DNA from: Nocardia higoensis
Lineage (GTDB): Bacteria > Actinomycetota > Actinomycetes > Mycobacteriales > Mycobacteriaceae
DNA length: 64,000 nucleotides
Direction of reading: 5' to 3'
Assembly: GCF_015477835.1 (NCBI RefSeq)
Contig: NZ_JADLQN010000001.1
Location: 1,116,001 to 1,180,000, forward strand
The first letter of the stretch is position 1, and each line of letters begins with the position of its first letter. The position numbers were made by a program, and so were the translations under genes. The notes under the pieces were generated by a model. That model saw only the letters and a list, made by a program, of their open reading frames with translations. It was not told the origin of the DNA and did not search any database. Below, one piece after another: positions 48,201 through 57,835 of this stretch.

Positions 48201-51200
48201 AGGCCGCACCGGTCTTGGCCACGGCCCAGATGGCGGTGATCGCGTCGAGGCCGCGCGGCATGGCGACCGCGACGACCGTCTCCGGCGCGGCACCGCGCGC
48301 GATGAGCGCGCGGGCCAAGCGGTTGGAGCGCGCGTCGAGTTCGGCGTAGCTGGTGCCGCGAAATTCCCGGTGTCCGGCCCCCTGCTCGAGATGGCGTACC
48401 GCGACGGCGTCGGGCACCCGTTCCGCGGTCTCGGACAGCAGGCGTGCCAGGGTGATCGGCGGGTCCGCCGGGGCCGCGGCCAGCGGCGCGAGGTTGGCGA
48501 GCTCCCGCGCGTCGAGCAGTTCGATGTCGCCGACCGGCAGCGCGGGCGCGGCCGAGGCGGTTTCCAGCACGGTGACGAACCGGCGCGCGAACGCCTCGAC
48601 CGTGTCGTGGTCGAAGACGTCGGTGGCGTAGACGAACTCGGCGTCGAGCGAACCGTCAGGCCGTCCGTCGTGGACCTCGAGATGCAGGTCGAACTTGGCG
48701 ATGTCGGCGGACACCTCGAGCACCTCGGCGGTGACTCCGGGCAGCTCGATCCGCAGCTCGGGTGTGTGGTCGTAGGACAGCATCACCTGGAACAGCGGAT
48801 GCCTGCCGGTGGAGCGTTCCGGGTTGACCGCCTCGACGAGCCGCTCGAACGGCACGTCGGCATTGGCGAAGGCGTCGAGATCGGCATCACGCACCACCTC
48901 GAGCACCCGCTCGAACCCGGCCGCCTGGTCCACCTCGGTGCGTAGCACGAGGGTGTTGACGAACATGCCCACCAGCTCGTCGAGCGCGGGATCCGAGCGG
49001 CCCGCGATCGGTGTGCCGATGGCGATGTCGGTGCTCGCGCACAAGCGCGACAACAGCGTCGCCAGCGCGGCGTGCAGGACCATGAACAGGCTGACCCCGC
49101 GGCCGGCGGCGAGATCGTAGGCGGCAGTGCGGACGTGGGGAGCGATGACGAACCGGACGCGGGCGGCCGTGGCCTGCCTGCGCAGCGGACGTGGCCGATC
49201 CAGCGGCAGATCCAGCTGGTCGGGCAGGCCGTCGAGCGCGGATCGCCAGTACGCCAGCTGACGATTCAGCCCGCTACCCGCGTCGCCCTCGGCGCCCAGC
49301 AGCGCGTGCTGCCAGAGCGTGAAGTCGGCGTACTGCACCGGAAGCGGCGTCCACTGCGGCGCACTGCCCTGGGAACGCGCGGTGACGGCGGCCATCAGGT
49401 CGCGGGCGAGCGGGGCGATCGACCAGCCGTCGCCGCTGATGTGGTGCAGCACCATCAGGAAGACGTGCTGACGGGGACCGGTGGACCACAAGGCCACGCG
49501 CACCGGCGCCTGGTTGCGCAGATCGAAACCGTATCCGGCGAATTCGGCGGCCAGCGCGGCGACATCGCCACCGGAGGCGTCGATCGGGTCCAGGGTGAGC
49601 GGGATGTCCTCGGCCGGGTGGATCAACTGGTAGGGACCGTCGGGTCCCTCCGGGAAGGTCGTGCGCAGGCTCTCGTGCCGGTCGATGACATCGATCAGAC
49701 CGGCACGCAGCGCGGCCTGGTCGAGCGGTCCGTCCAGACGCAGCGCCAGCGGCATGTTGTAGGCGGCCGCGTGCTCGGCGAACCGGTTCAGGATCCACAG
49801 CCGCTGCTGGGCGGCCGAGAGCGGGATGTGCGCGGGGCGGCTGACCGGCGCGAGCCGCAGCGACGTCTCGTCCGGCACGCCGTGGGCGAAGCGCTCGGCC
49901 AGTGCGGCCACGGTCGGTGATTCGAACAGGTCGCGGATGGTCAGGCCCAGACCGAGGTCGGCGGTGATCCGGGCGACCGCGCGGGCCGCGCTCAGCGAAT
50001 TGCCGCCCAGTTCGAAGAACCCGTCCGCCACGCCGACGTCGTCGAGACCGAGCACGGCGGCGAAGATCTCGGCCAGCATCTGCTCGGTCGCCGTCCGGGG
50101 CCGGGTCTCGGCGGTGGAACGAACCGGGCGTTGCGGCGGCGCGGGCAGTGCTTTGCGATCGATCTTGCCGTTGGCGTTGAGCGGCAGTTCGGCCAGTCGC
50201 ACCAGCACGGACGGCACCATGTAGCCGGGTAGGGTGCGGCGCAGGCCCGCGAGGATGTCCTCGATGTCGAGCACGGTGGAGTCCGGTGCGGGGCGGGTGG
50301 CGGGGTCTTGGGCTGCGACCACGTAGGCGACGAGTTCGTCGCCGTCGCGGCCGGGACGCGCCACACACACCGCGCGGGCGATCCGCTCGTCATCGAGCAG
50401 CACCGCCTCGATTTCGCCCAGTTCCAGGCGCTGGCCACGGATCTTCACCTGGAAGTCGGTACGGCCCAGATAGTCCAGCGCGCCGACAGCGGTGTCCTGC
50501 CGCCAACGCGCCAGGTCCCCGGTGCGATACATCCGAGCACCGGGGACGAACGGATCGGCGACGAAACGGTCTGCTGTGAGCACGGGTCTGCCCAGGTAGC
50601 CGCGGGCCAGCTGCACGCCGGCCAGGTACAGCTCACCGGTGACGCCGGGCGGGACGGGGCGCAGGTGCGGGTCGAGCACATAGGTGCGGGTGTTCCAGAT
50701 CGGCGAGCCGATCGGCACGGTGGCGATGCCGGGCGGGCACGGCCATGCGGTCACATCGACGGCGGCCTCGGTCGGCCCGTACAGGTTGTGCAGGTAGGGA
50801 CCGGTGTCACGACCCGCGCCGAGCGCGGCGTGGAAGGCGGTGACGGTGGCGGCAGGCAGCGCCTCCCCGCTGCAGAACACCCGTCGCAGCACCCGGCAGT
50901 CGCGCACGTCGGTGTCGGTGACGAACACCGAGAGCATCGACGGCACGAAATGCGCTGTGGTGACCTGCTTCTCGGCGATGACGCGGGCCAGGTAGGAGGG
51001 GTCGCGATGACCGTCGGGCGCGGCCACGACGAGACGGGCGCCGACCTGCAGGGGCCAGAAGAACTCCCATACCGAGACGTCGAAGGTGGCCGGGGTCTTC
51101 TGCAGGACGGCGTCGGTCTCGTCGAGCGGGTATTCGTGCTGCATCCAGAGCAGCCGGTTGACGATGGCGGCGTGGCTGATGCCCACGCCCTTGGGTGTGC

Positions 51201-53118
51201 CGGTGGAGCCGGAGGTGAACAGTACGTAGGCCAGATGCTGTGGGCGCAGCGGCGCCGTCCGCTCCGCGTCGGTGATCGGGGCCGGGTCGTAGCCTGTGGA
51301 CAGCGCGGCGTCGACCCGTAGGACGGGGGTGTGGGCGGGGGGTGGGAGGTCGTCGTCGGCGACCAGCACGCAGATCGGTTCGGCCTGGTCGAGGATGCCG
51401 TCCCGGCGTTCGGCAGGGTGATCCGGGTCCAGTGGCAGGTAGGCCGCGCCGGTCTTGACGATCGCGTACATGCCGACGACGAGGTCGATGCCGCGCGGCA
51501 GGCACAGCGCGACCACGGTCTCCGGGCCGGCGCCGCGCTCGATCAGCAGCCGAGCCAGGCGATTGGTCCGCTCGTCGAACTCGGCGTAGGTGAGGGTGCT
51601 GTCCTCGAAGTCGAGGGCGATCGCCTCGGGGCAGCGCGCGGCACGATCGGCGAACAGCGACGCCAGGGTCGCCTCCGGGACCGCGACTTCGGTGTCGTTC
51701 CAGGCACGCACCACCAGATCGCGTTCGCTCGCGGTGATCGCCTGGAGTCCACGCACCGTCGCGTCGCGCTCGGCGGTCAGGAACCGGGCCAGGTAGTCCA
51801 GGAAACGCTCGTGATGCGCGGTGACCTCACGCTCGGCGTAGAGCAGCCGGTTGGCCTCGAAGTCGAGGTGGGTGCCGCCTTCACCGTCGTAGACGTTGAC
51901 CGACAGGTCCTCGACCGGACCGGTGGACAGCACATGCAGTTCGCCGACCAGGCTGCCGAAGCGCAGTTCGTTGTTGAACAGCATGATGTTGACCATCGGG
52001 CCGAAGAATCCGCGGGTGTTGGCGGAGTAGCCGCAGTCGCGGCGGATGTCCTCGTGCCGGTAGCGCTGGTGGCGCAGCGCGCCGGTGATCTCCAGTTCGG
52101 CCGCGCGCACGATGTCGCCGACGGTGGTCTCGGCACCGAGATCGAACCGCAGCGGGACCACGTTCGACAGCACGCCCGCCGAACGCCGCAGGGCGACGGT
52201 GGTGCGGGCGGCGACCGGGAGACTGAGCACCACGTCCGGATCGCCGGTCACCGCGTGCACATAGCCGGCGAGGGCGGCGACCAGCAGCGTCGAGGTGTTG
52301 GACCCGAGATCGGCGGCAGCGTTGCCGAGCGCGGCGGCCAGGTCGTCGTCGAGCACGCCCTGCGCAAGCCGCCTGCCCGGATCCGGCATCGGGCCCGCCG
52401 CGACCGTGGACAGGCTGATCGGCTCGCCCGCGCCGCGCATGTGCTCACTCCAGTAGGCGCGGTCACGGTCGTGCCTGCCGCTCCGGTGGTAGGCGCCCTC
52501 CTCGGCGTAGATCTCGGCCAGCGGGGTCGCACGCGAGACGCTGGGTTCGGTCTGGTTCTCCAGCGCGGTGTAGATCTCGGCGGTGCGCGCCACGCCGGAC
52601 ATCGCCGCGTAGCCGTCGATCAGGATGTGATGGGCACGGCCGTACCAGAGATACTCGGTGTCGCCGATGCGCAGGATGATGTTCGTGACCAGCGGGTCGT
52701 TCTCGATGTCGATGGGCGAGGCGGCGTGTTCGCTCATCCAGCGCATCGCCGCCGCACGGGGATCGGGCCGGTCCCGCAGATCCAGCCGACCCCAGCCGGG
52801 CCTGCGGGAGGTGTCGACGACCTGCCGCGGCGTCCCGTCGATCTCGATGACCCGCAGGTAGGCCGACTGATTTTCCGCGCCGCATCGTTCGACCGCGTAG
52901 AGCAGACGGCCGACATCGAGATCGCCGTGGATCTCCACGTACTGCGCGATCGTCAACGGCACGTCGGGACGAATGCGCTGGGCGTACCAGAGCGCGGTCT
53001 GCGCGGGTGAGAGATCGAACAGCTGGTCGGCGAGGCGTTCGGAGAGATCCCGGGCCGAGAGGTGCCGGGCCAAGCCACTCGGATTGCAGTCGACGCGATC
53101 GGTGGCCAACGAACTCAT
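39256..53118 (-). CDS. Four-module non-ribosomal peptide synthetase, C-A-T x4 plus TE
   Basis: 4620 residues from the ATG at 53118 (GGAG seven bases upstream; the adjacent TTG is less likely). Modules, with key residues: C1 HHILIDG 163-169, A1, T1 Ser1041; C2 HHISGDG 1225-1231, A2, T2 Ser2114; C3 HHIAADG 2298-2304, A3, T3 Ser3229; C4 HHIAIDG 3435-3441, A4, T4 Ser4309; thioesterase with Ser4441 (GWSLGG), Asp4468 and His4592. No epimerase, methyltransferase or cyclase domain is seen, so residues should stay L. The A1 code reads DVWHFSLVDK, the EntF serine code. A2-A4 read DALFVGMVAK, DALFMGAIVK and DALFLGVIVK (no safe substrate, probably hydrophobic). C1 has the atypical HHxLxDG(Y/F) and FGPMVNI features of EntF, suggesting that an acyl or aryl starter is joined to Ser. 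A Gly/Ala/Pro-rich linker of about 65 residues precedes A3. Predicted product: acyl-Ser-X-X-X released or cyclised by the TE. Confidence 0.95.
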   Translation of the reverse strand: MSSLATDRVDCNPSGLARHLSARDLSERLADQLFDLSPAQTALWYAQRIRPDVPLTIAQYVEIHGDLDVGRLLYAVERCGAENQSAYLRVIEIDGTPRQVVDTSRRPGWGRLDLRDRPDPRAAAMRWMSEHAASPIDIENDPLVTNIILRIGDTEYLWYGRAHHILIDGYAAMSGVARTAEIYTALENQTEPSVSRATPLAEIYAEEGAYHRSGRHDRDRAYWSEHMRGAGEPISLSTVAAGPMPDPGRRLAQGVLDDDLAAALGNAAADLGSNTSTLLVAALAGYVHAVTGDPDVVLSLPVAARTTVALRRSAGVLSNVVPLRFDLGAETTVGDIVRAAELEITGALRHQRYRHEDIRRDCGYSANTRGFFGPMVNIMLFNNELRFGSLVGELHVLSTGPVEDLSVNVYDGEGGTHLDFEANRLLYAEREVTAHHERFLDYLARFLTAERDATVRGLQAITASERDLVVRAWNDTEVAVPEATLASLFADRAARCPEAIALDFEDSTLTYAEFDERTNRLARLLIERGAGPETVVALCLPRGIDLVVGMYAIVKTGAAYLPLDPDHPAERRDGILDQAEPICVLVADDDLPPPAHTPVLRVDAALSTGYDPAPITDAERTAPLRPQHLAYVLFTSGSTGTPKGVGISHAAIVNRLLWMQHEYPLDETDAVLQKTPATFDVSVWEFFWPLQVGARLVVAAPDGHRDPSYLARVIAEKQVTTAHFVPSMLSVFVTDTDVRDCRVLRRVFCSGEALPAATVTAFHAALGAGRDTGPYLHNLYGPTEAAVDVTAWPCPPGIATVPIGSPIWNTRTYVLDPHLRPVPPGVTGELYLAGVQLARGYLGRPVLTADRFVADPFVPGARMYRTGDLARWRQDTAVGALDYLGRTDFQVKIRGQRLELGEIEAVLLDDERIARAVCVARPGRDGDELVAYVVAAQDPATRPAPDSTVLDIEDILAGLRRTLPGYMVPSVLVRLAELPLNANGKIDRKALPAPPQRPVRSTAETRPRTATEQMLAEIFAAVLGLDDVGVADGFFELGGNSLSAARAVARITADLGLGLTIRDLFESPTVAALAERFAHGVPDETSLRLAPVSRPAHIPLSAAQQRLWILNRFAEHAAAYNMPLALRLDGPLDQAALRAGLIDVIDRHESLRTTFPEGPDGPYQLIHPAEDIPLTLDPIDASGGDVAALAAEFAGYGFDLRNQAPVRVALWSTGPRQHVFLMVLHHISGDGWSIAPLARDLMAAVTARSQGSAPQWTPLPVQYADFTLWQHALLGAEGDAGSGLNRQLAYWRSALDGLPDQLDLPLDRPRPLRRQATAARVRFVIAPHVRTAAYDLAAGRGVSLFMVLHAALATLLSRLCASTDIAIGTPIAGRSDPALDELVGMFVNTLVLRTEVDQAAGFERVLEVVRDADLDAFANADVPFERLVEAVNPERSTGRHPLFQVMLSYDHTPELRIELPGVTAEVLEVSADIAKFDLHLEVHDGRPDGSLDAEFVYATDVFDHDTVEAFARRFVTVLETASAAPALPVGDIELLDARELANLAPLAAAPADPPITLARLLSETAERVPDAVAVRHLEQGAGHREFRGTSYAELDARSNRLARALIARGAAPETVVAVAMPRGLDAITAIWAVAKTGAAYVPVDPGYPPERIAHMLADSGALLGLTLPESVTALPAWPTAARGRHARTASDWLVLGSADFTAECAQHPANPLTDADRLLPLRVAHPAYLIYTSGSTGTPKAVVVTHAGLASLAHEQVHLFGISVGARTLHFSSPSFDASVLELLLAFAAGATMVIAPAGIYGGRELAELLRAERVTHAFVTPAALATVPADDLPDLSTVVVGGEACSQDLVTTWTARHRMHNMYGPSEATVAATASAPMPAGQPVSLGRPVRGMRLFVLDTRLRPVPPGTPGELYLSGPGLARCYLGRNGLTAQRFPANPLGRRGERMYRTGDLVVTDAAGTLRFLGRADDQVKIRGFRIELHEIDHVLRAHPGVAFALTVVHTDEHGHPRLAAYVTGEPGGEPLDAADVRATARDRLPGYMVPAAIVVLDQVPTTPSGKLDRKALPAPEFTAAGPTRAPHTDTERRVAAVFEKVLGRPVPGAEDSFFDLGGTSLLATRLTAALHAEFGAELPVRDIFDAPTVADVATRLATAPRTHRIPLTAADPRPARLPLSPPQQRLWFLNRYAPESSAYNIAFTLRIDGPLDLAALRAALTDVIERHEVLRTVYPEDGSGAHQVVLPVDEALPETRFCDVDPDTAGERLTAFARTGFDLATDTPVRIMLLRTGADRYLLGIVLHHIAADGWSLVPLTRDLVTAYQARRDGAAPAWTPLPVQYADFGLWQRACLGDASDPTTAAGAQLAYWREALTDLPEELPLPYDRPRPEDGHYRSRIVEFAVPEDLRRALTAMAREQGVSLFMVMRSALAVLLRAVTGGRDIVIGTPVAGRTDTALEDLVGMFVNTLILRSRVNPDAPFAELVRVDRDNELAAIANADVPFERVVEEIGRAAGSGAQRPVVQVALTVQDGPAPALRLPGLELHAEELDIAAAKFDLELRVTTGPDADPAFAFVYAAELFDAATIHTLADRLLGVLAAVCADPRTLIRDIDVRTDVERRHFSPVRGPRTDGVPEPRPLGAEADLGDLTAGSAGSRADGNSGADAVALPGATAQPSTAVDTSVGAVTREPRTLAAYFADAVRRGRARVALASAADGIELTYAEVDRRANRLARALIARGLGPGDRVALGLTRSIDSVLTMLAVAKSGAAFVPVDPSYPADRVRHMLTDSGSTFGITTTAHIAALRDCARTAWLLLDDPRSRAELDGYPSHPIAGDEQIRTTLGADLAYLVYTSGSTGTPKGVAVTQAGLADFADELRDRMGSDATSRVLHFATPSFDASVLDLLMALGPAATMVICPPQIYGGDELAELLERERITHAFITTAAMATIDRDRWALPDLRDLMVGGEALGPELVERWAHGRRMFNAYGPTETTIVVTISAPLVAGEQITIGTLVRGAHAVVLDERLRPAPIGVAGELYLGGPGVAAGYLDRFGLTASRFVADPYGAAGARMYRTGDVVRWTPERSLVYLGRSDFQVKMRGFRIELGEIDATLTTHPRIRFAHTEVRRISGADRLVSFVQPSGADTDLDVAQVRAHVAEHLPGHMVPASITVLDEIPLTPVGKLDRAALPEPVLLAASAGREPETGTERLVAAVMGELLGTEGVHADDNFFEIGGTSLLATQLVARLAAATGVRLEVRGVFAAPTVAGLAVALDARTGSEPGFERPAPVKRERPERIPLSAAQRRLWFLDRFNAGAPGAESTAGAYNVPVVLRLHGKLELPALVAALHEVQRRHESLRTVYPEVDGVPVQVVLDPAEAAVTLYTATVTEDEVAATVRGFAAGGFDLAAAPPLRAALITLADAAELGVATPATAAHNVLVLVVHHIAIDGWSLEPLAADVAAAYRAASAGREADWPEPELQYADYTLWQQDTLGTEDDPSSPLSRQLDYWARTLDGSPELLSVPADRPRPPVPSYRGGTVECAIDAFTHRELHRVAVANNVSMFMILHAALAVLLHRMTGADDITVGTAIAGRGHPALDRMIGMFVNTLVLRTRIDPDARFTDLLREVREIDLDAFAHADLPFERLVEVLNPARSQSHHPLFQVMLSVRDHPVRVLELPGLRIEAEDIDTGVAKFDLQFTLTESHTPLREPDGITLAVTYAGDLFDESTARALGKRLRRLIAGVATGPATHVGDLQLLDPVEWSGLAEVRGAAADRPITFPEVFAAAAAHDPLAVALCSDGTEVTYEALDRWTNRLARVLIEAGAGPETLVALGFTRSVEAIAAMLAVAKAGAAFVPVDPLYPPDRITHMLADSGAALGLTLAENSAALPADRGWILLDDAEFRAAVLAASPAPITQRDRRAPLRLDNPAYVIYTSGSTGKPKGVVVSHGGLSNFAAECAQRYDVRPADRVLNFATPSFDAVMLDLLFALGGAATLVIAPTGVVGGAELTRTLVEEEITHAFITTSALGTVDPEQITDLRHVLVGGEALPPDMANRWSVGRNLYNVYGPTETTIVTLMSQPLIPHGPITIGGPIRGVGASILDRRLHPCPVGVTGELHLSGNALARGYLNQPGLTAQRFVADPYGKPGERMYRTGDLVRWRPASPGDVEYVGRVDHQVKIRGFRIELGEIDAALAKHPAVAMSTTFGHRTAAGSTALVSYVKPHPGSEITARELTAHTATLVPNYMVPQAIMLIDEVPLGPTGKMDRGRLPEPVFTGAGEYRAPGTAVEAALCAAYASVLGVDRVGVDDGFFELGGNSLLATKVVAELRAVGIDMPVQVMFADATPAAVAAKLSDADPTAAVSAALAPVLPLRSGGARPALFCVPPGVGLSWCYAGLLAHLPSDLPVFGLQSPHVTGTAGFPSMDEAAEHYVGVIRATQPQGPYHLAGWSLGGLIAHEIAVRLREDGDEVATLAMLDSHRLTDRWLDRAVPSVAEILAEFGIDLGDQAGAELDADQAARLLRAQPGPFAALTDDQLRGLFREYATGTVLAHGFRPRVFDGDLVFFHAADDEINLADPDRCAAAWQPFVAGRVHEHAVPCSHAAMTTPEVLDRIGPLLRGHLDGRDPIEQ

Positions 53119-53167
53119 CAATCACTCCATTCTTCCGCGGCTGACTCCGAGGCCCCCGAGCATCGGA

Positions 53168-53196
53168 CGGCCCTCGCACGCACGCGTGGAGGGCCG
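53168..53196 (-). promoter_or_regulatory. Long hairpin in the NRPS leader
   Basis: CGGCCCTC and CACGC pair with GCGTG and GAGGGCCG, forming a 13-bp stem with one bulged base and a 2-base tip. It lies 50-78 bp before the NRPS ATG, so probably within the 5' leader, where it could attenuate transcription or protect mRNA. It is also possible as a stray terminator. Confidence 0.45.
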
Positions 53197-53200
53197 CAGG

Positions 53201-53213
53201 ACGTGATACACGT
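53201..53213 (-). promoter_or_regulatory. Palindromic operator candidate ACGTG-ATA-CACGT
   Basis: A perfect 5+3+5 inverted repeat lies 83-95 bp upstream of the NRPS ATG, immediately above the leader hairpin. No regulator gene adjoins, so the binding protein is unknown. Confidence 0.45.
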
Positions 53214-53441
53214 CTTGGATTCGGAGCCCGTACGCGGGCGGATTGCCGAGAAGCCCAATTCGTCGGTCGTTCGTACCACTCGAAGCAGGCTGCGACAGCA
53301 GTGAATTCACCGGCGGGCCGTCGGCCGATCCCCCGTAAGTCGTTGCGGGGCAGCGACTACCGGCCGGTCATCTCCCACCGGCGGCGATATCGGTCGAGAA
53401 CGCCGACGGCGAGCAGACGATTGATCCCCCCGAATCAGACA

Positions 53442-53461
53442 CCGCCGGGCAAACCCGGCGG
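53442..53461 (-). terminator. Hairpin after lnt
   Basis: CCGCCGGG and CCCGGCGG form an 8-bp stem with the loop CAAA, 30 bp past the lnt stop. Confidence 0.45.
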
Positions 53462-53491
53462 CTACCGGCGCCGAAGGCACCCCCGCTGCGG

Positions 53492-55486
53492 TCAGACGGA
53501 TGCAGCGGCCCCGCCGGAGTCGCCGCCCCGGTCCCTGCGACGACGCACGACAGCCAGCAGAACCGCGCCCGAGGTCAAGGCCACGGCGAGCAATTCGGGG
53601 ATGCCGCCGAGCCGGGTGGCCGGGGTCGTCTCCGAACGCAGCGGCAGAGTGGCGACCAGGGCGGCGGGCACGAACAGCTCACTGCGCTGCACGACCGCGC
53701 CGTCGGCGGTGATGACGGCGCTGACTCCGGAGGTGGCGGCGACGACCAGCGCGCGGCTGTGTTCGACCGCCCGTACCCGCGACATGGCGAGCTGCTGGTA
53801 GGTCATCTCGCTGTCGCCGAAGGTGGCATTGTTGGTGGGCACGGTGAGCAGTTGCGCACCCGAGGCCAGCGAATCGCGGAACGCCCGATCGAAAGCGACC
53901 TCGTAGCAGGTGGCCACGCCGATCTGCGTGCCCGCGGCCTCGACTGTGCCGTCACCGTCGCCCGGTACGAAATACCCGGCGCGATCGGCGTATTCGGAGA
54001 ACAACCGGAAGAACGACCGCATCGGCAGGTACTCGCCGAAGGGCTGCACGATCTTCTTGTCGTGACGCTCGCGCGGCCCGTTCGCGCCGTCCCACACGAT
54101 GACCGAGTTGGTCGTGGTGCGATCGCCGTTGATCAGTACGGCACCGACCAGGATGGGCGCGCCGATCCGCTCCGAGGCCCGGGTGATGAGCGCGGCCGCG
54201 TCGGCATTGCGCAGCGGGTCGATGTCGGAGGAGTTCTCCGGCCAGATCACCACGTCCGGTCGGCGCGCCTGGCCCGCGTCGACCTGATCGGCCAGTTCCT
54301 CGGTGCGACGCACATGGTTGTCGAGGACGGCGCGACGCTGGGCGTTGAAGTCCAGACCCAGTCGAGGCACGCTGCCCTGGATAGCCGCGACCGTGATCGT
54401 TTCGTCCCCGTCGGCGGCGCCGGGCAGCGCGGACCGCAGCAGCAGCCCCGCGGCGGGCAGCACGACGACCATGACCGCGGTCAGCGCCACCCGGCGCTGC
54501 CACGCCCGATGCCCAGCGGCCGATCCCCGGGCGGCGCCGAACCGGCCGCGCGCCGCAGGTGCGAGGTCTTGCACGAGCACAACCAGTGCGCACCCGACGA
54601 ACGCGACGACGAACCCGATCAACGGAGCGCCGCCGACCGCGGCCAGGGACAGCAACCACCCGTCTGCCTGCCCGAATGCCAGCCGACCCCAGGGGAATCC
54701 GCCGAACGGGAAGCTCGACCGCATCCATTCGACGCTCACCCACGCCAGCGCCGCCCACACCGGCCATCCCGGTAGCCGAGCGAGCAACCGCGTCAGCACT
54801 CCGAACACGCCGATATAGACGGCACAGACGGCCGACAGCGCCAGCCACGGGACCGGCCCCACGTAGATCCCGGTCCACGGCAACAGCGGCAGGAAGAAGC
54901 CCAAGCCCGCCAGGAACCCGTAACCGAATCCGCCGCGCGGCCGCGTCCCGCTGCGCAGCACCGCGACGAGCACCGCGATTCCGACCGGCGCGAGAAACCA
55001 GTACGGGCGCGGGGGGAAACTGCCGAAGATCAGCAGACCGGCCAGGATCGAGGCGATCGATTTCCACAGCACGGGCCATCGCGACAGCATCGCCCACACC
55101 GGGTTCCCGTCCACGTCGGCACCGGCCGTACTCCGGCGCTCACCCACCGGTGGCGCGCTCTTACCCGCGACCCTCGACAACGCGGCACTCGACAACGCGG
55201 CACTCGTGACGACGCCCGCGTGTGCTCGGCTCTCGTGCGCACTCGCGACTGCCGACCGCGCTCGCGCCTCCGCCGCGTCGTGGCCCGCGCCGCCCCCTGC
55301 CTGACGCTCGCCCGCGCCGGCGGCGGTCGTGGCCGCGTCCGCTCGCACATCCGACGAGGTCGTGCGGGCATTCGCCGCGGGCGGGGCGGCACTCTCCTCC
55401 GCCGGGCGCGCGGACGCGCCGGGCTCCGCGGCGCCACCCCTCGCCGTGGTTCCGTGAGCGTTCGCTTCCGCGCGCCGGTCGCTCAT
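53492..55486 (-). CDS. lnt: Apolipoprotein N-acyltransferase
   Basis: 664 residues from the ATG at 55486, 2 bp after the amidohydrolase stop. Lnt adds the third acyl chain to the N-terminal Cys of lipoproteins at the outer face of the membrane. A cytoplasmic Ala/Arg/Gly-rich extension of about 135 residues precedes six or seven membrane segments (about 143-310). The nitrilase domain (about 365-620) has the triad Glu417 (VIWPENSS), Lys477 (HDKKIVQPFGEYLP) and Cys527 (VATCYEVAF). A last membrane segment ends the protein. In M. tuberculosis Lnt is fused to the polyprenyl-phosphate mannosyltransferase Ppm1; here there is no such C-terminal domain and no separate ppm gene follows. Confidence 0.93.
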   Translation of the reverse strand: MSDRRAEANAHGTTARGGAAEPGASARPAEESAAPPAANARTTSSDVRADAATTAAGAGERQAGGGAGHDAAEARARSAVASAHESRAHAGVVTSAALSSAALSRVAGKSAPPVGERRSTAGADVDGNPVWAMLSRWPVLWKSIASILAGLLIFGSFPPRPYWFLAPVGIAVLVAVLRSGTRPRGGFGYGFLAGLGFFLPLLPWTGIYVGPVPWLALSAVCAVYIGVFGVLTRLLARLPGWPVWAALAWVSVEWMRSSFPFGGFPWGRLAFGQADGWLLSLAAVGGAPLIGFVVAFVGCALVVLVQDLAPAARGRFGAARGSAAGHRAWQRRVALTAVMVVVLPAAGLLLRSALPGAADGDETITVAAIQGSVPRLGLDFNAQRRAVLDNHVRRTEELADQVDAGQARRPDVVIWPENSSDIDPLRNADAAALITRASERIGAPILVGAVLINGDRTTTNSVIVWDGANGPRERHDKKIVQPFGEYLPMRSFFRLFSEYADRAGYFVPGDGDGTVEAAGTQIGVATCYEVAFDRAFRDSLASGAQLLTVPTNNATFGDSEMTYQQLAMSRVRAVEHSRALVVAATSGVSAVITADGAVVQRSELFVPAALVATLPLRSETTPATRLGGIPELLAVALTSGAVLLAVVRRRRDRGGDSGGAAASV

Positions 55487-55488
55487 GG

Positions 55489-57081
55489 TCAAGCCTCGTA
55501 GATGGTCGCGCCCGCGCGAACCGTGCGCAGGCAGCGCGGCAGCGGCGAATCGACGTCCAGTGCGGGTAGACCGGGCACCCGGGAGCGCGGGTCGGTGGAC
55601 CAGCGCTGTACCGAGGCCGTGGAGGCGGCGACCACCAGTTCGCCGGCCTCCCAGATCGCGTAGTCGGCGGGTGCGCCGGGGACGAGTGTGCCCGCGACGC
55701 CGTCCCTGACCCCGCCCGCGCGCCAGGCGCCTCTGGTGGCCGCGGCGAACGCGGCGCGCGGGGAGATGCCGTGTTCGGGGGTGCGATGCAGGGCCGCCGC
55801 GCGTACGGCTGCCCACGGATTCATCTCGGTGACCGGGGCGTCGGAGCCGATGGCCAGCGAGATCCCGGCCGAGGCCATCGCGGCGAAGGGGTTGAGCGCT
55901 GCGGCACGCCGACCGCCGAGGCGGGCGGCGTACATGCCGTCCGGGCCGCCCCAGGCCGCGTCGAAGGCGGGTTGCACGGAGGCGATCACGCCCCAGCGGG
56001 CCAGCTTCTCGATCTGCTCGACATCGATCATTTCGGCGTGTTCGACGCGGTGGCCGCGCGCGGCGACAGCCGGGCCGCCCAACGCCTCGACCGCCTGCTC
56101 GAAACCGGCGACGACGGCGTCCATCCCCGCGTCACCGATGACATGGAATCCGGCCTGGATCCCCGCCTCGGTGCAGGCGCGCACGTGCGCGCCGATCGCG
56201 TCGGCGTCCAGGTAGCTGTTGCCGTTGCCGGGCGCGTCGGCATAGGGCTCGCGCAGCCACGCGGTGCGCGAGCCGAGGGAGCCGTCGACGAACAGGTCGC
56301 CGCCGAGCGCATGCGCCCCGGTGGCGGCGAGCAGCTCGCGGGCCTCGTCCGCGGTGCGCACCGCTTCGCCCCAGTAGGCCCGCACCGCCACGCCGTGCTC
56401 GAATTCGAGTAGTTCGCGCAGATCATCCCGACCCGCGATGTCCGGGCCTCCGCATTCGTGCACCGCGACGATGCCGCGCGCGGCCGCCGCGTCGAGGGCG
56501 GCGCGGCGGGCACGGTCGCGCTGTGCGCGGTCGAGGCCGGCCAGGGCCGCTGCGCGCGCGAGATGATGCGCTTGCGCGCGCAGCGGCTCACCCGGGGTGT
56601 AGCCCGGCGTGGCGGGTGGCACGGCGTCCAGCAGGGCGGTGGAGACGGCGGCGGAATGGGCGTCCACGCGGGACAGGTACACCCGCCTGCCCGCGCCTGT
56701 GGCGGCGTCGAGTTCGTCGGCGGAAGGACCGCGGCGTTCGGGCCAGCGGGTCTCGTCCCAGCCCGACCCCAGAACGGTCGCGTCCGGGTGGGCGGCGGCG
56801 AATTCGGAAACCGCGCGCAGGCACTCGGCCAGCGAGGCGGCGCCCGACAGGTCGAGTCCGGTCAGGCGCAGTCCCTGAGCGGTGAGGTGGATGTGCGGCT
56901 CCACGAAGGCGGGGGCCACGAAGGCGCCGTCCAGATCGATGATCTCCGCGTCCGGATGCAGCGCCCGCCCCGGCTGCTCGGCGCCGAGCCACACCACCGT
57001 GCCGTCGGTGACCGCCATGGCGGTCGCGTCCGGGGAACTCGAGCTGTAGAAGCGGCCGCCGATGAGCAACTGGGTTCGCAC
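55489..57081 (-). CDS. YtcJ-like metal-dependent amidohydrolase
   Basis: 530 residues from the GTG at 57081 (VRTQLLIGGRFYS); a GTG at 57117 would add twelve residues. It has an amidohydrolase-3 fold with a composite beta-sandwich and TIM barrel. The metal-binding HxH is FVEPHIHL near residue 63. Other marks are GSGWDETRWPE, SRVDAHSA, GFHVIGDAGMDAV, RVEHAEMID and the catalytic Asp region AIGSDAPV. It probably hydrolyses a C-N bond of an unknown small molecule. It sits between fxsA and lnt, the same order as Rv2053c-Rv2052c-Rv2051c in M. tuberculosis. Confidence 0.88.
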   Translation of the reverse strand: MRTQLLIGGRFYSSSSPDATAMAVTDGTVVWLGAEQPGRALHPDAEIIDLDGAFVAPAFVEPHIHLTAQGLRLTGLDLSGAASLAECLRAVSEFAAAHPDATVLGSGWDETRWPERRGPSADELDAATGAGRRVYLSRVDAHSAAVSTALLDAVPPATPGYTPGEPLRAQAHHLARAAALAGLDRAQRDRARRAALDAAAARGIVAVHECGGPDIAGRDDLRELLEFEHGVAVRAYWGEAVRTADEARELLAATGAHALGGDLFVDGSLGSRTAWLREPYADAPGNGNSYLDADAIGAHVRACTEAGIQAGFHVIGDAGMDAVVAGFEQAVEALGGPAVAARGHRVEHAEMIDVEQIEKLARWGVIASVQPAFDAAWGGPDGMYAARLGGRRAAALNPFAAMASAGISLAIGSDAPVTEMNPWAAVRAAALHRTPEHGISPRAAFAAATRGAWRAGGVRDGVAGTLVPGAPADYAIWEAGELVVAASTASVQRWSTDPRSRVPGLPALDVDSPLPRCLRTVRAGATIYEA

Positions 57082-57141
57082 GGCTGTCCAGTCTGCCGTA
57101 CGGCCCGCGGCCACCACGTTCCGGTCGGGGTGCCGGGGCCG

Positions 57142-57627
57142 TCAGGCCGGGTCGATGGCGCGGCGCCCGGTGGAGTGGCCGTCGTCGTACCACTGGCGAA
57201 CGACGACCCCGTCCACCACATCACCGTCCGCATCGATCACCACGCCCCGGTAGCGTGCCTGTCCGACCAGCCCCCCGACCTTGCGGGCGGCGAGGGCGGT
57301 CACCGCGGGGCGCACCAACGCGCGGGTGAACGGGAGCAGCAGGAGCAGACCCGCCACCGAGGTCACCAGGCCGGGGACGAACATGAGCACCGCGCCCAGC
57401 GCCACCAGCGCTCCGTCGGCCACCGCGGTGCCCGGCCGCACCTCGCCTCGGCCCGCCCGCCGGAACTGCTCGAACACCCGGCGCCCCTGCGCGCCGACGA
57501 GCACCATACCGACGGCGGAGCCCGCGATGAGCAGAAGAATGGTCGCGAACACGCCGATCCACTGGGCGAGCGCCACCAGAGCGGCGATCTCGACGACGAC
57601 ATAGAGCACGAACAACAGGGCGGGCAT
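57142..57627 (-). CDS. fxsA: FxsA-family membrane protein
   Basis: 161 residues. Three or four hydrophobic segments (LLFVLYVVVEIAALVALAQWIG, FATILLLIAGSAVGMVLVG, ALVALGAVLMFVPGLVTSVAGLLLLLPFTR) and the central GRGEVRPGTAVADGAL loop are typical of FxsA (cytoplasmic membrane protein that reduces phage F exclusion in E. coli; role in actinobacteria unknown). The C-terminal 45 residues (VVIDADGDVVDGVVVRQWYDDGHST) are hydrophilic, as in mycobacterial homologues. It is the first gene of the fxsA-amidohydrolase-lnt cluster. Confidence 0.9.
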   Translation of the reverse strand: MPALLFVLYVVVEIAALVALAQWIGVFATILLLIAGSAVGMVLVGAQGRRVFEQFRRAGRGEVRPGTAVADGALVALGAVLMFVPGLVTSVAGLLLLLPFTRALVRPAVTALAARKVGGLVGQARYRGVVIDADGDVVDGVVVRQWYDDGHSTGRRAIDPA

Positions 57628-57835
57628 GGCGTTCCTTCCGTCGATTACCTCAACGCATGTCGGCCTGATCCGGTTCCCGTCACGATCACGGACGCGTCCG
57701 CGAGGACATCCTCACCATCCTTGACATTCGGGTGACGATGTCTGCAATGTGTCACGGAACGTCAAAATGTGTTCTGCGCCACCACTGACGCGCGGCCGGA
57801 ATGACGTCCGCCGACAACGAGGGGAGTCGAACCCG

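Larger units (their letters stand above)
53119..53491. promoter_or_regulatory. NRPS upstream region and lnt 3' region
   Basis: 373 bp without a gene. It holds the hairpin at 53168-53196 and the palindrome at 53201-53213 listed separately. It also holds a hairpin CCGCCGGG-caaa-CCCGGCGG at 53442-53461 that may end lnt. No trace of a glycosyltransferase reading frame is seen in any frame. Confidence 0.5.

Noticed and set aside
39256-53118. Epimerase or dual C/E domains in the NRPS
   Set aside because: Every T domain is followed directly by a C domain or the TE, and no extra E-type HHxxxDxxSW motif or N-terminal dual C/E signature was seen.
57735-57760. GTGAC-N14-GTCAC repeat upstream of the lipase as a CRP site
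   Set aside because: CRP sites need a 6-base spacer, and the spacing here is 14. Not supported.
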